64,000 nucleotides of DNA, taken from assembly GCA_963849365.1 (NCBI GenBank), contig CAWKHA010000004.1, positions 620,001-684,000 of the forward strand, written 5' to 3'. The position numbers were made by a program, and so were the translations under genes. Position 1 is the stretch's first letter. Every line of letters begins with the position of its first letter. This stretch comes from CAVQCJ01 sp963849365. Lineage in GTDB: Bacteria > Actinomycetota > Actinomycetes > Prado026. Under the pieces are notes generated by a model. That model saw nothing but the letters and a program-made list of their open reading frames with translations, was not told where the DNA came from and did not search any database. Positions 40,739-48,630 of the stretch are shown here, piece after piece.

Positions 40739-41033
40739 GCAGCTGCCCCTGACGCGGCCGAGGTCGGTGCGGCGGTCAGCGCGGTTACCCCTTACGGTGC
40801 CACCGCCGGGACGGGGAGTGCCGACGGCTCACGCCGCCAGCCGGGGAGACTATCGGGGGAGCTCCCCGTCCCGTGCCACCCTTCGTCCGTCCACCAGTTT
40901 TGTGCACAGCCCTGTGCACGCGAGCGCGTTCGCGCGCACCCGCCTGTGGACGGACCTGTGGGCGACGAGAGGCCGGAAAACTGTTGGCCTGAAACACTTG
41001 TGCGGGGTTCCGACAAGCGACTATCAATCTCTT
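40739..41033. other. Non-coding region with a long stem and DnaA-box-like words
   Basis: With the RNA candidate that follows, this is a ~650-base gene-free stretch. A perfect 11-bp stem GGGACGGGGAG/CTCCCCGTCCC (40808-40818 with 40862-40872) encloses 43 bases. Around 40900-40965 there are TTGTGCACA, CCTGTGCAC, CCTGTGGAC and CCTGTGGGC. These resemble DnaA boxes, but there is no dnaA or dnaN nearby. I do not recognise a known riboswitch. Confidence 0.45.
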
Positions 41034-41318
41034 CACGTCCTCACGGACCGAACCAGTACTGGGGCAACCCGGGACCGGCTTAGAGGTGAGGCGGACCGGA
41101 CGGAAAGCGGTTCATCTGCCCCGACGAGGCAACTCGACGGGCCGCGCTCGACGGCGCGGAAGGTGGGAGCGCACCGCTCGGGCGACCGAACCGGAGGGCA
41201 CCGGGCAACCGGAAGCCACCGGCCGCACGTCGAGGCGGACCAGTCGCCGTCTTCGGGCAACCGGAGACGGCGGCGGACGGTCACGCGGAGCCCCTCGGAC
41301 TCATACTCCGAGGGGCTC
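41034..41318 (+). ncRNA. Candidate structured non-coding RNA
   Basis: No believable reading frame crosses this interval. A possible promoter (TTGTGC at 40998, 18-base gap, TATCAA at 41022-41027) precedes it, and a strong hairpin terminator (41288-41318) ends it. The sequence is rich in short stems capped by GGCAA-type turns (GGGCAACCC, GAGGCAACTC, GGGCAACCGG three times) and pairs CCTCAC with GTGAGG near its 5' end. This suggests an RNA of ~285 nt, but I cannot match it to a named family. Confidence 0.35.
41288..41318 (+). terminator. Strong intrinsic terminator hairpin
   Basis: GAGCCCCTCGGA pairs perfectly over 12 bp with TCCGAGGGGCTC across a 7-base loop, and TGTGGTTT follows. It lies 74 bases before the next gene and would end any transcript from the 40.7-41.3 kb region. 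Confidence 0.8.
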
Positions 41319-41391
41319 TGTGGTTTCTCCATGACTGTGCCCGTCGGGTGATCGGGGACCAAAGTCCCGTGCAGGCAACCCCCGAGAGCGC

Positions 41392-41727
41392 ATGATGAGG
41401 GTGACCACCGAACGGGTCAGGAAGCGAGCGGGCGTGATGATCCACCGTGGGTACGGCTTCGGGTACGGCGGCGGTCTGTTGATGCTGCTGCTCGTCCTGC
41501 TGGCTCTGCTCGGCCTGGCCCTGCTCGTGGCGCTGGTGCTGATGCCCCGCCGGAGCACGGTCGGCGCCGTTCCGGCCCCGGCTCCCCTGCCGCCGCCCAG
41601 CGCGCCGCCGCCCGCCCCCGTGCCGTCTCCGGCGCGGGCCATCCTCGACGAGCGCCTGGCCCGCGGCGAGATCACGGTCGAGGAGTACCAGCGGCTGCGC
41701 GTCGCGCTGGAGGGACCGCCCGGCTGA
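41392..41727 (+). CDS. Membrane-anchored SHOCT protein
   Basis: Up to 111 residues from 41392; the Met at 41437 (MIHRGYGFGYGGG) is an equally likely start. One strong helix (LLMLLLVLLALLGLALLVALVLM) is followed by a ~30-residue Pro/Ala linker. The C-terminal SHOCT domain is ARAILDERLARGEITVEEYQRLRVAL. The build is an anchored oligomerisation module like the other SHOCT proteins in the window. It is monocistronic, followed by the GH25-like gene. Confidence 0.85.
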   Translation: MMRVTTERVRKRAGVMIHRGYGFGYGGGLLMLLLVLLALLGLALLVALVLMPRRSTVGAVPAPAPLPPPSAPPPAPVPSPARAILDERLARGEITVEEYQRLRVALEGPPG

Positions 41728-41803
41728 GCCGGCCAGGGCGGGTCTGTCCCTCCCCTCGGACGCGGTCAACAGGCACCTGCGCGAGCACGTAGGTTACGGA
41801 GCC

Positions 41804-42628
41804 ATGGCCACCCAGAACCACCCCGGCCGGCTGCTGGCGGGCCTGGCCGCCGTGGTGGTGCTGGTGGTCGGTGGCACCGGCGCCTACGTGTTCACGCAGA
41901 CCCGTTCAGACGGTCCCGATACGGTCGTCGCCCCGATCCCCCCGCTGCTGCCCGAGGCGCCGCAGCTCATCACCCCGGACCCCGCCCCGCCGGCGACCGT
42001 GCCCGCCGCCGGTTTCGATGTCTCCCACCCGCAGTGCGCGCGCACCCTGCCGACCACGGGCGGCTTCGGCATCGTCGGGATCAACGGGGGCAAGCCGCTT
42101 TCGTCGAACAAGTGTTTCGCCAAGCAGGTGCGCTGGGCGACCGGCAAGCCCGGACGCGCGGTCTACATCAACACCGGCTACCCGGGCACCGGCGACCCGG
42201 TGGGCTACGGGCGCCGGCTCGTCGACGACGCGGTGGCGCGCGAGCATGCGGCCGGGGTCTCGGGCACCACCGTGTGGTGGCTGGACGTCGAGACGGTCAA
42301 CACCTGGGAGGGCAGCCAGCGGGAGAACGCGACCGTCCTGGACTCCATGGCCGCCCACCTGCAGGATCTCGGCGTCCGCGTCGGCATCTACTCGACACCG
42401 TCCATGTGGCGGGAGATCGCCGGTACGTGGGAGCCGGGCCTGCCGGTCTGGTACGCGACCGGGACGGGCACGCAGGCCAGCGCGCAGGCAGCCTGCGCGC
42501 GCAGCTTCGCCGGCTCTGCGACCGCGATCGTGCAGTGGGTGCAGTCGGCACCGGGGGGGCCGCTGGACCACGACCTGATCTGTCCGGCGTTCCGGGACCG
42601 GGCCGGGGAGCTGCTCGACCTGAGTTGA
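41804..42628 (+). CDS. Secreted TIM-barrel (GH25/DUF1906-like) protein
   Basis: 274 residues. A signal-anchor (RLLAGLAAVVVLVVGGTGAYVF) and a Pro-rich linker precede a barrel domain from residue ~65: GFDVSHPQCARTLPTTGGFGIVGINGG, RAVYINTGYPGTG, TTVWWLDVETVNTWEG, VRVGIYSTPSMWREI, and IVQWVQS at the end. The FDVSHPQ start, the DVE strand end and the final QW are the positions of catalytic and substrate-binding residues in GH25-type muramidases. Cell-wall hydrolysis is plausible but not proven. A 19-bp palindrome follows the stop. Confidence 0.8.
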   Translation: MATQNHPGRLLAGLAAVVVLVVGGTGAYVFTQTRSDGPDTVVAPIPPLLPEAPQLITPDPAPPATVPAAGFDVSHPQCARTLPTTGGFGIVGINGGKPLSSNKCFAKQVRWATGKPGRAVYINTGYPGTGDPVGYGRRLVDDAVAREHAAGVSGTTVWWLDVETVNTWEGSQRENATVLDSMAAHLQDLGVRVGIYSTPSMWREIAGTWEPGLPVWYATGTGTQASAQAACARSFAGSATAIVQWVQSAPGGPLDHDLICPAFRDRAGELLDLS

Positions 42629-42683
42629 CGAAACCTACGGGCAGGTAAGTCCAGAAACCGGCCGTACCTGCCCGTAGGTTTCG
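42629..42683. repeat. Palindromic repeat, copy 1 (also terminator between convergent genes)
   Basis: Perfect 19-bp arms CGAAACCTACGGGCAGGTA and its complement enclose 17 bases. It lies between the GH25-like gene (plus) and the zinc-finger gene (minus). A second copy sits 440 bases downstream with related arms and a related loop (GTCCA....CCGGCC). Confidence 0.8.
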
Positions 42684-42691
42684 CGCCGACG

Positions 42692-42982
42692 TCAGGCCGC
42701 GTGCCGCCCGCGGTCGGGCGCCGGTGCGGGCAGCGCCGGGTCGAGGTGCTCGTCGCAGAAGGGGACGTCGGCCGCGGCGTCCAGGTCGCAGCCCGGAGTC
42801 GCGCACGTCGCGCTGGCGAGGGCGAGCGCCGCGAGGTGGTCGTCGCGGCAGCCCGCCGAGCAGTAGACGACGATGCCGGCGCGGACGATCCCGGTCACCG
42901 GTCGGACCGTCCGGTCGCCGCAGTGTGCGCACCGCTCCGGCGCGCCGTTCGTCGCCTCCGGCGCGGACGGCTGGGTCGCCAT
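42692..42982 (-). CDS. Small cysteine-rich (zinc-finger-like) protein
   Basis: 96 residues, with AGGAGG before the ATG at 42982. Cysteine pairs ERCAHCGD, VVYCSAGCRDDH, ATCATPGCD and PFCDEH form a pattern of two zinc sites, resembling treble-clef/MYM-type fingers. A hydrophobic strand (TGIVRAGIVVYCSAGC) lies between the first two. It probably binds zinc and a nucleic acid or protein partner; no named family is assigned. The gene is bounded on both sides by copies of the palindromic repeat. Confidence 0.72.
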   Translation of the reverse strand: MATQPSAPEATNGAPERCAHCGDRTVRPVTGIVRAGIVVYCSAGCRDDHLAALALASATCATPGCDLDAAADVPFCDEHLDPALPAPAPDRGRHAA

Positions 42983-43068
42983 GAAGTCCTCCTGCGCGTT
43001 CGTCTCGGCACCATGGTGCGCACCTCACCGACGGAACCGTGCGGTCGCCACGCCGGACTGCCCCCCGC

Positions 43069-43121
43069 GAGACCTACGGGCAGGTACGTCCACTTTCCGG
43101 CCTTACCCGCCCGTAGGTTTC
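43069..43121. repeat. Palindromic repeat, copy 2
   Basis: Arms GAGACCTACGGGCAGGTA and TACCCGCCCGTAGGTTTC (two wobble-type mismatches) around a 17-base loop with GTCCA and CCGGCC as in copy 1. It overlaps the last codons and stop of the BNR-repeat lipoprotein gene. Confidence 0.75.
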
Positions 43122-44245
43122 TGGGTGTAGGGCTTCCAGGTCTCGCCCCCGTCGGTGGTCTCGAGCACCTGGTCGGCCGCAGTGCAGGACGGCTCACCGG
43201 TGCAGGCGCCCGCTGCCACCGTCACCAGCGCCGCCGTCTCGCTGGACGCGGAGACCGACACCACGCCGCCCGGCAGTCCGGACGGGCTGATCACCGTCAG
43301 CTCGCCGTCGGCCGAGACCAGGACGACCCGGTCTCCCGACGGCGTGACGAACCAGACCGCACCGGGGACCACCGATGCGGGGACCGGCGTACCGGGCCCG
43401 ACGTCCACCCCTACGCGCGTCGAAGCGAGCGGGGTCCAGGTCTCGCCGCCGTCGGAGGACACGCAGGTCAGCAGCGTGGCTCCGCCCCCGGCGGCGGGAA
43501 CGGTCACCGGCAGCGCCATCGTCCCGGTGGCCAGAGCCTGCGGCGCCGCCGAGTAGGTGTGCACCGACCCGGCGCACGGAACGGGCACCGGCGCCCATGT
43601 CTGCCCGGAGTCCTTGCTGCGGTACAGGGTGTCGCCCTGCGGCCCGCCGGCGAGCCAGGCGAACCCTTTCGTGTCGGAGGCCGTGCCCCCGGACGGGGCG
43701 GCGTACCGCGCCCAGGCCCGGCCGCTCCAGGAGTACCACTCGCCGCTGGAGAAGCTCGACGAGCTCACGTCCGTGACCGCCAGGGCGACCAGCCTGCGCG
43801 CGTCGGTGACGAACCTGGCCGAGCCGACAGCACCGGCCGGGGCCGGCACCTGCTGGGCCGTCCAGGTCCGCCCGTCGTCGGTCGACCCGAACACCTGCAG
43901 GCCGCCGGAGGCAGTGACGGCGACCAGGTCGAGGAACTGCGGCGAGACGGCGAGGTCGGCGACGGTGCCGATCGCGACCGGCAGGGTCGGGAGCGTCGTC
44001 ACGCTCTGCGCGCCGTCGGTGGTGACCGCCACCGACGTCCCGTCCGTCAGCCAGCCGTCGCCCGCCGCGGTCAGCGTCGCCGCGGTGAAGCGACTGGTGC
44101 CGGTCGACGGGTGGCTGGGCACCACCGTGTCGGACACTCGCGTGTCGATCTGGTTGGTGCAGCCGGTGAGTGCGAGGGCGCAGGCGGCGGTCAGCGCCGC
44201 GGCGCGCCGGGACCGGGACCGGCCGCCGCCCTGCGCCCTTCGCAC
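43103..44245 (-). CDS. Lipoprotein with Asp-box (BNR) beta-propeller repeats
   Basis: 380 residues. A basic start and hydrophobic core (RRAAALTAACALALTGC) with lipobox LTGC mark a lipoprotein. At least four Asp-box motifs follow: STDDGRTWT, SKDSGQTWA, SSDGGETWT and TTDGGETWK. These mark blades of a sialidase/Ycf48-like propeller. No sialidase active-site set is evident, so a binding or sensing role is more likely. It is last in the glgC-PAP2-TM2-DUF2752 gene run; its stop lies in the palindromic repeat copy 2. Confidence 0.87.
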   Translation of the reverse strand: MRRAQGGGRSRSRRAAALTAACALALTGCTNQIDTRVSDTVVPSHPSTGTSRFTAATLTAAGDGWLTDGTSVAVTTDGAQSVTTLPTLPVAIGTVADLAVSPQFLDLVAVTASGGLQVFGSTDDGRTWTAQQVPAPAGAVGSARFVTDARRLVALAVTDVSSSSFSSGEWYSWSGRAWARYAAPSGGTASDTKGFAWLAGGPQGDTLYRSKDSGQTWAPVPVPCAGSVHTYSAAPQALATGTMALPVTVPAAGGGATLLTCVSSDGGETWTPLASTRVGVDVGPGTPVPASVVPGAVWFVTPSGDRVVLVSADGELTVISPSGLPGGVVSVSASSETAALVTVAAGACTGEPSCTAADQVLETTDGGETWKPYTQKPTGG

Positions 44246-44254
44246 GCCGATGGC

Positions 44255-44695
44255 TCAGGCGAGCGGGTGCAGCGGCCAGCCGGGCAGGTTGCGGACCACC
44301 ATCCAGACCACGGCGACGACCAGCAGCGCGTACGAGGTGCGCTTGGATAGCCGCAGCTGGTAGGCCCCGCCGGTGAGCCCGGCCACGAACCAGCGCAGCC
44401 ACACCAGGACCGCGATCGGGGTCAGCACCAGCAGGAACAGGTTGGCGTGCAGGGCCGCCGACCACTGGCCGCCGGTCAGGGCCCGCACCATGCGCAGCCC
44501 ACCGCAGGCCGGGCAGTCCAGGCCGGTGATCAGCTTGGTCGGGCAGCGGGGCAGGACGGAGCCCGGGTCGTTCGGGTCCTCGACCCCCAGGTAGGCGCAG
44601 CCGGCGACGGCGAGCAGGCCCAGGACCGCCGGCGCCAGCCATGGGCGCGACGTGGCCACCACGCGCGTGCCGGGTGCCGTCGCCTGCTCAGCCAC
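44255..44695 (-). CDS. DUF2752 membrane protein
   Basis: 146 residues. The family signature is RCPTKLITGLDCPACGGLRMVRALTGGQW, with the Cys-Pro-x-Cys-Gly motif on an extracytoplasmic loop. It is flanked by helices WLAPAVLGLLAVAGCAYLGV, ALHANLFLLVLTPIAVLVWLRW and SYALLVVAVVWMVVRNLPGWP. Function is unknown. Its start overlaps the end of the TM2 gene by 8 bases, and it is followed 9 bases later by the BNR lipoprotein gene, so coupling is expected. Confidence 0.9.
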   Translation of the reverse strand: MAEQATAPGTRVVATSRPWLAPAVLGLLAVAGCAYLGVEDPNDPGSVLPRCPTKLITGLDCPACGGLRMVRALTGGQWSAALHANLFLLVLTPIAVLVWLRWFVAGLTGGAYQLRLSKRTSYALLVVAVVWMVVRNLPGWPLHPLA

Positions 44696-45155
44696 GCAGC
44701 GGCCTCCCCTCCGGATCGGTCACGTCTCCCGCCAGCATGATGATCCCGTCGATCAAGGACCAGATCCCCAGCCCGCCGCAGGTGAGCAGCTGGGCGACGG
44801 CGATCCCGTAGTGGCCGGTGTACCAGCGCCCGGCCCCGAAGGCGCCGAGGACGAGCTGTAGCACGCCCGCGATGATCTTGGACTTGTCCGAGTACGGCCG
44901 GCCGAAGCGGTCCACCCCGTAGGGGGCCCCGGGCATGGGGTACGGATACGGATAGCCGTAACCGGCCGGAGCGCCGGGCGCCGCGCCGTACCCGGGCGGC
45001 GGGGGCGGCGCGTACCCGGGCGGCGAGGGCGGCGCGTACCCGGGCGGCGGTGCTGCGGGAGGCGGCGGCGGCGGTGCTGCAGGAGGCGGCGCTTCCGGAG
45101 GCGGAGGCGACGCCGGCCGCTCGGCGTCGCCGTCCGGAGCGCTGGACGTGGTCAC
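44688..45155 (-). CDS. TM2-domain protein with Pro/Gly/Tyr-rich N-terminus
   Basis: 155 residues from the GTG at 45155. Residues ~15-85 are proline-rich with repeated PPGYAPP units. Residues ~95-145 form the TM2 hairpin (KIIAGVLQLVLGAFGAGRWYTG, AVAQLLTCGGLGIWSLIDGIIML), including the GxxRWYxG and DG turns. An AAGGAT hexamer ends six bases before the start codon, so the gene may also have its own leaderless transcript in addition to read-through from PAP2. Confidence 0.9.
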   Translation of the reverse strand: MTTSSAPDGDAERPASPPPPEAPPPAAPPPPPPAAPPPGYAPPSPPGYAPPPPPGYGAAPGAPAGYGYPYPYPMPGAPYGVDRFGRPYSDKSKIIAGVLQLVLGAFGAGRWYTGHYGIAVAQLLTCGGLGIWSLIDGIIMLAGDVTDPEGRPLRG

Positions 45156-45182
45156 GCCCGCATCCTTGCACCGCTGCCGGGC

Positions 45183-46178
45183 TCAGGGGTGGGCGACCGA
45201 CGCCTCGGGGGCGGCCGGACGCTCGGCCGCGACCCGGGCAGCCTTCGCCGCGCGCTGCCGGTCCCGCATCCGCTCCCACCACCAGCAGGCCACCAGCACG
45301 GCCGCCACGTACGCGTACCCCATCAGGAGGTCCACGACGTAGTGCTCGCCGCCGTACACCAGCGAGAACCCCATCGCCAGCGTGTAGAGCACCATCAGCA
45401 CCCGGCCCCAGCGGGGCAGCCGCGGCCACAGGAACACGGTCAGCATCGCGGTGAAGGCTCCGTGCAGCGAAGGCAGCGCGGCGTAGTCGTTGCCCTGTCC
45501 CTGGGCCTGCGAGATGAGTGCCGACGCCGAGCGCAGGTGCATCGCCTCGAACCCACGCGAGGCGATCCGGTGCACTCCGTCCAAGAGGCCCACCTGCGCC
45601 GCGTACCAGGGCGGCGCAGCCGGATAGAGGATGTACGTGAGCAGCCCGGCGTACGACAGCAGCAGGATGCGCCGCGCCCACTGCCCCCAGCGCTGCCGGT
45701 GGGTGACGTACAGCACGGCGGCGTACGCCCACACGACCACGAAATGCGAGCAGTAGACGATCGCGACCAGCAGGTCGTACCACTGGACCTGCACGTGGTA
45801 CAGGTGCTCCTGCAGCCACTGGGTCGGCACCAGGCCGTTGAACAGCCACTTCTCCGCGTTCAGCGGCTCGGTCACGTGGATCGGCCGGCCGAGGACGTCC
45901 GCGAAGCCGCGGGTGATGTCGTAGAGCATCAGGAAGCCGACGAACGGCAGCCAGTCGACGACGATGCGGACCTGGCTGCGCCACGGCCGCCCGAAGTTCA
46001 CCGCGTACAGCCCGAGCAGGATCCACAGCGTCTGGATGGTGCGCTCGAACGGGACGCCGCGGGTCGCGATGAACACCAGCAGGCCGACGACCCAGGCGAC
46101 CACCAGCCAGCGCCGCCAGACCCGCCACCGGTCCGGCTCGACGGCTGCGGGCGGGGCGGGGCCGGCGTCGGTGCTCAC
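45183..46178 (-). CDS. PAP2-superfamily phosphatase (inositol-phosphoceramide-synthase-like)
   Basis: 331 residues from the GTG at 46178. Six or more helices carry the PAP2 motifs ALPSLHGAFTAMLTVFLW (with the PSLH His) and LVYGGEHYVVDLLMGYAY (H-x4-D), the arrangement of the AUR1/IPC-like branch. An upstream LGRPIHVTEPLNAEKWLFNGLVPTQWLQ segment is typical of that branch. It likely transfers or removes a phosphate-linked head group on a lipid at the outer membrane face. It starts 14 bases after glgC. Confidence 0.9.
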   Translation of the reverse strand: MSTDAGPAPPAAVEPDRWRVWRRWLVVAWVVGLLVFIATRGVPFERTIQTLWILLGLYAVNFGRPWRSQVRIVVDWLPFVGFLMLYDITRGFADVLGRPIHVTEPLNAEKWLFNGLVPTQWLQEHLYHVQVQWYDLLVAIVYCSHFVVVWAYAAVLYVTHRQRWGQWARRILLLSYAGLLTYILYPAAPPWYAAQVGLLDGVHRIASRGFEAMHLRSASALISQAQGQGNDYAALPSLHGAFTAMLTVFLWPRLPRWGRVLMVLYTLAMGFSLVYGGEHYVVDLLMGYAYVAAVLVACWWWERMRDRQRAAKAARVAAERPAAPEASVAHP

Positions 46179-46192
46179 TGGTTGACCGCTCA

Positions 46193-47416
46193 CTAGACGA
46201 CGGCGCGGGCGTTCTTCCCGAGCACGACGATCCCGCCTTCGGAGACCGTGTACCGCTCGGCGTCCCGCTCGTGGTCGACGCCGATCACCGCGCCGTCGGG
46301 AACGACCACGTTCTTGTCGAGGATGGCGCGCCGGACCGTGGCGTTGCGGCCCACGACGGCGCCCGGCAGCAGCACCGAGCCGGTGACGTGCGCGCCGTGG
46401 CCGACCCGCACGTCGCTGGAGATCACCGAATGGTCGACGAGGCCGCCGGAGATGATCGTGCCGAGCCCGACCAGCGACTCGTGCGCCTCGCCGCCCTCGA
46501 CGAACTTCGGCGGCGGCAGCGGCGGCATCTGGGTCAGGATCGGCCACTGCCGGTTGTAGAGGTTGAAGACCGGGTGCACGGAGACCAGGTCCATGTGCGC
46601 GTCGTGGTAGGAGTCCAGCGTCCCGACGTCGCGCCAGTAGCCGCGGTCGCGCTCGGTCGCGCCGGGCACCTCGTTCAGGTCGAAGTCGTAGACCTTGGCC
46701 GCGCCGCGCTTGGTCATCATCGGGATGATGTTGCCGCCCATGTCGTGCACCGAGCCCTCGTCGCCGGCGTCTGCCTTGAGCGCCTCGACCAGGACGTCCG
46801 TGGAGAACACGTAGTTGCCCATCGAGGCGTAGCAGGTGTCCGGGTCGTCGGGCAGCGTCGGCGGGTCGGCGGGCTTCTCGAGGAACGCTTCGATGTCCAC
46901 GCCGTTGGGCTTGGTCTCGATGATGCCGAAGCCGCTCGCCTGCGACCGCGGCACCCGGATGCCGGCCACGGTGACCCCGGCCCCGCTGTCGACGTGCGCC
47001 TCGACCATCTGCGAAGGGTCCATCCGGTAGACGTGGTCGGCGCCGAAGACGACGACGACGTCGGGCATCTCGTCGTACACGAGGTTGAGGCTCTGGAAGA
47101 TCGCGTCCGCGCTGCCGGTGTACCAGCGCGGCCCGAGGCGCTGCTGGGCCGGCACGGGGGTGACGTAGTTGCCCAGGAGGGTGGACATCCGCCAGGTCGT
47201 GGTGATGTGCCGGTCCAGCGAGTGCGACTTGTACTGCGTCAGCACGCAGATCTGCCGGTACCCGGCGTTGACCAGGTTCGACAGGACGAAGTCGACGAGC
47301 CGGTAGTGGCCGCCGAACGGGACCGCCGGCTTGGCCCGGTCGGCGGTCAGCGGCATGAGCCGCTTGCCCTCGCCCCCGGCCAGCACGATCCCGAGCACAT
47401 GCCTGCGGCTCCGCAT
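46193..47416 (-). CDS. glgC: Glucose-1-phosphate adenylyltransferase
   Basis: 407 residues. The nucleotide-binding start is GIVLAGGEGKRLMPLTADRAKPAVPFGG, followed by YRLVDFVLSNLVNAGYRQICVLTQY and VFGADHVYRMDP. The C-terminal left-handed helix reads GGLVDHSVISSDVRVGHGAHVTGSVLLPG. It makes ADP-glucose from glucose-1-phosphate and ATP for glycogen or related alpha-glucans. It faces glgA over only 22 bases. The ATG has no ribosome-binding site; TAGGGT ends six bases upstream, so the mRNA is probably leaderless. Confidence 0.97.
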   Translation of the reverse strand: MRSRRHVLGIVLAGGEGKRLMPLTADRAKPAVPFGGHYRLVDFVLSNLVNAGYRQICVLTQYKSHSLDRHITTTWRMSTLLGNYVTPVPAQQRLGPRWYTGSADAIFQSLNLVYDEMPDVVVVFGADHVYRMDPSQMVEAHVDSGAGVTVAGIRVPRSQASGFGIIETKPNGVDIEAFLEKPADPPTLPDDPDTCYASMGNYVFSTDVLVEALKADAGDEGSVHDMGGNIIPMMTKRGAAKVYDFDLNEVPGATERDRGYWRDVGTLDSYHDAHMDLVSVHPVFNLYNRQWPILTQMPPLPPPKFVEGGEAHESLVGLGTIISGGLVDHSVISSDVRVGHGAHVTGSVLLPGAVVGRNATVRRAILDKNVVVPDGAVIGVDHERDAERYTVSEGGIVVLGKNARAVV

Positions 47417-47421
47417 GGGGT

Positions 47422-47433
47422 CACCCTAGGGTG
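47422..47433. promoter_or_regulatory. Shared symmetric promoter core between glgC and glgA
   Basis: The palindrome CACCCTAGGGTG supplies a TAGGGT -10 element on each strand (47427-47432 plus; 47423-47428 minus). Each lies exactly six bases before its start codon. The two -10 elements overlap, so polymerase cannot occupy both at once. Confidence 0.65.
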
Positions 47434-47438
47434 CTGCC

Positions 47439-48608
47439 GTGAGAGTTGCGCTGCTGACCAGGGAGTTCCCGCCGGACGTCTACGGCGGGGCCGGGGTGCA
47501 CGTCGACTTCCTCGTACGCGAGCTGCGGTCGCTGGTCGACGTGGAGGTGGCCTGCTTCGGCGCCGCCCGCGACGGGGCCGCCGCGTTCGAACCCCCGGCC
47601 GAGCTCGCGGGGGCGAACTTCGCCGTCCAGACCCTCGGCGTCGACCTGGAGATGGCCGCCTCGACCGCCGTCGCCGGCGCCGACGTCGTGCACTCGCACA
47701 CGTGGTACGCCAACCTCGGCGGCCACATCGGCGGGCTGCTGCACGGGGTGCCGCACGTCGTGACCGCGCACTCCCTCGAGCCGCGGCGGCCGTGGAAGCT
47801 CGACCAGCTGGGCGGCGGTTACCGGGTCTCGTCCTGGATCGAGCGCGCCGCGTACGCCGAGGCCGACGCGGTGATCGCGGTCAGCGCCGGCATGCGGGCG
47901 GACGTCCTGGACTGCTACCCGTTCCTGGACCCGCACCGCGTGCACGTCGTCCGCAACGGCATCGACACCGAGCTGTACCGCGCCGACGGCGGCACCGAGG
48001 CGGTCCGCCGGGTCGGGGTCGACCCGGACCGGCCGTACGCCCTGTTCGTCGGCCGGATCACCCGGCAGAAGGGGGTCGGCCACCTGATCGCGGCCGCGCA
48101 CGGCTTCGACCCGGACGTCCAGGTGGTCCTGTGCGCGGGGTCACCGGACACCCCGGAGATCGGCACGCAGACCCGCGAAGCGGTCGAGGAGCTGCAGACG
48201 CGGCGTGACGGGGTCGTCTGGGTCGAGGAGATGCTGCCGCGGCCCGACCTCGTGCAGCTGCTCACCCACGCGACCGTGTTCGTCTGCCCGTCGGTGTACG
48301 AGCCGCTCGGCATCGTCAACCTGGAGGCGATGGCCTGCGGGTCCGCGGTGGTGGCGTCGGACGTCGGCGGGATCCCCGAGGTGGTGGTGGACGGCGAGAC
48401 CGGCCTGCTCGTGCACTACGACGAGGCCGACCCGGAGACCTTCGAGGCCGGGGTCGCCGCCGCGGTCAACGCGGTCGTGGCCGACCCGGCCCGGGCCCGC
48501 GCGATGGGCCGGGCCGGCCGGCTGCGGGCCGAGCAGGAGTTCTCCTGGCGGACGATCGCCGAGCAGACAGTGGCCGTGTACCGGGCCGCGATCGCCGCCC
48601 ACCGCTGA
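47439..48608 (+). CDS. glgA: Glycogen synthase, actinobacterial GT4 type
   Basis: 389 residues from the GTG at 47439. The GT4 pattern begins MRVALLTREFPPDVYGGAGVHVDFLVREL and continues VHSHTWYANLGG, VVRNGIDTELYRADGG and ALFVGRITRQKGVGHLI. The sugar-nucleotide site is FVCPSVYEPLGIVNLEAMACG. It extends alpha-glucan chains, or makes maltose-1-phosphate, from ADP-glucose. It is divergent from glgC, so donor synthesis and use are next to each other. The start appears leaderless. Confidence 0.95.
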   Translation: MRVALLTREFPPDVYGGAGVHVDFLVRELRSLVDVEVACFGAARDGAAAFEPPAELAGANFAVQTLGVDLEMAASTAVAGADVVHSHTWYANLGGHIGGLLHGVPHVVTAHSLEPRRPWKLDQLGGGYRVSSWIERAAYAEADAVIAVSAGMRADVLDCYPFLDPHRVHVVRNGIDTELYRADGGTEAVRRVGVDPDRPYALFVGRITRQKGVGHLIAAAHGFDPDVQVVLCAGSPDTPEIGTQTREAVEELQTRRDGVVWVEEMLPRPDLVQLLTHATVFVCPSVYEPLGIVNLEAMACGSAVVASDVGGIPEVVVDGETGLLVHYDEADPETFEAGVAAAVNAVVADPARARAMGRAGRLRAEQEFSWRTIAEQTVAVYRAAIAAHR

Positions 48609-48630
48609 CCCGGGCCGGACGGCACCGCCG

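Noticed and set aside
40739..40900. Known riboswitch (cobalamin, c-di-AMP or SAM class)
   Set aside because: A long stem is present, but I could not match the conserved core of any of these classes.
40895..40965. Possible replication origin (DnaA-box-like words)
   Set aside because: Only four loose matches, no AT-rich unwinding stretch, and no dnaA, dnaN or gyrB nearby.
46271..48208. Very long plus-strand open frame across glgC
   Set aside because: High GC leaves antisense frames open; the real proteins here are GlgC and GlgA.
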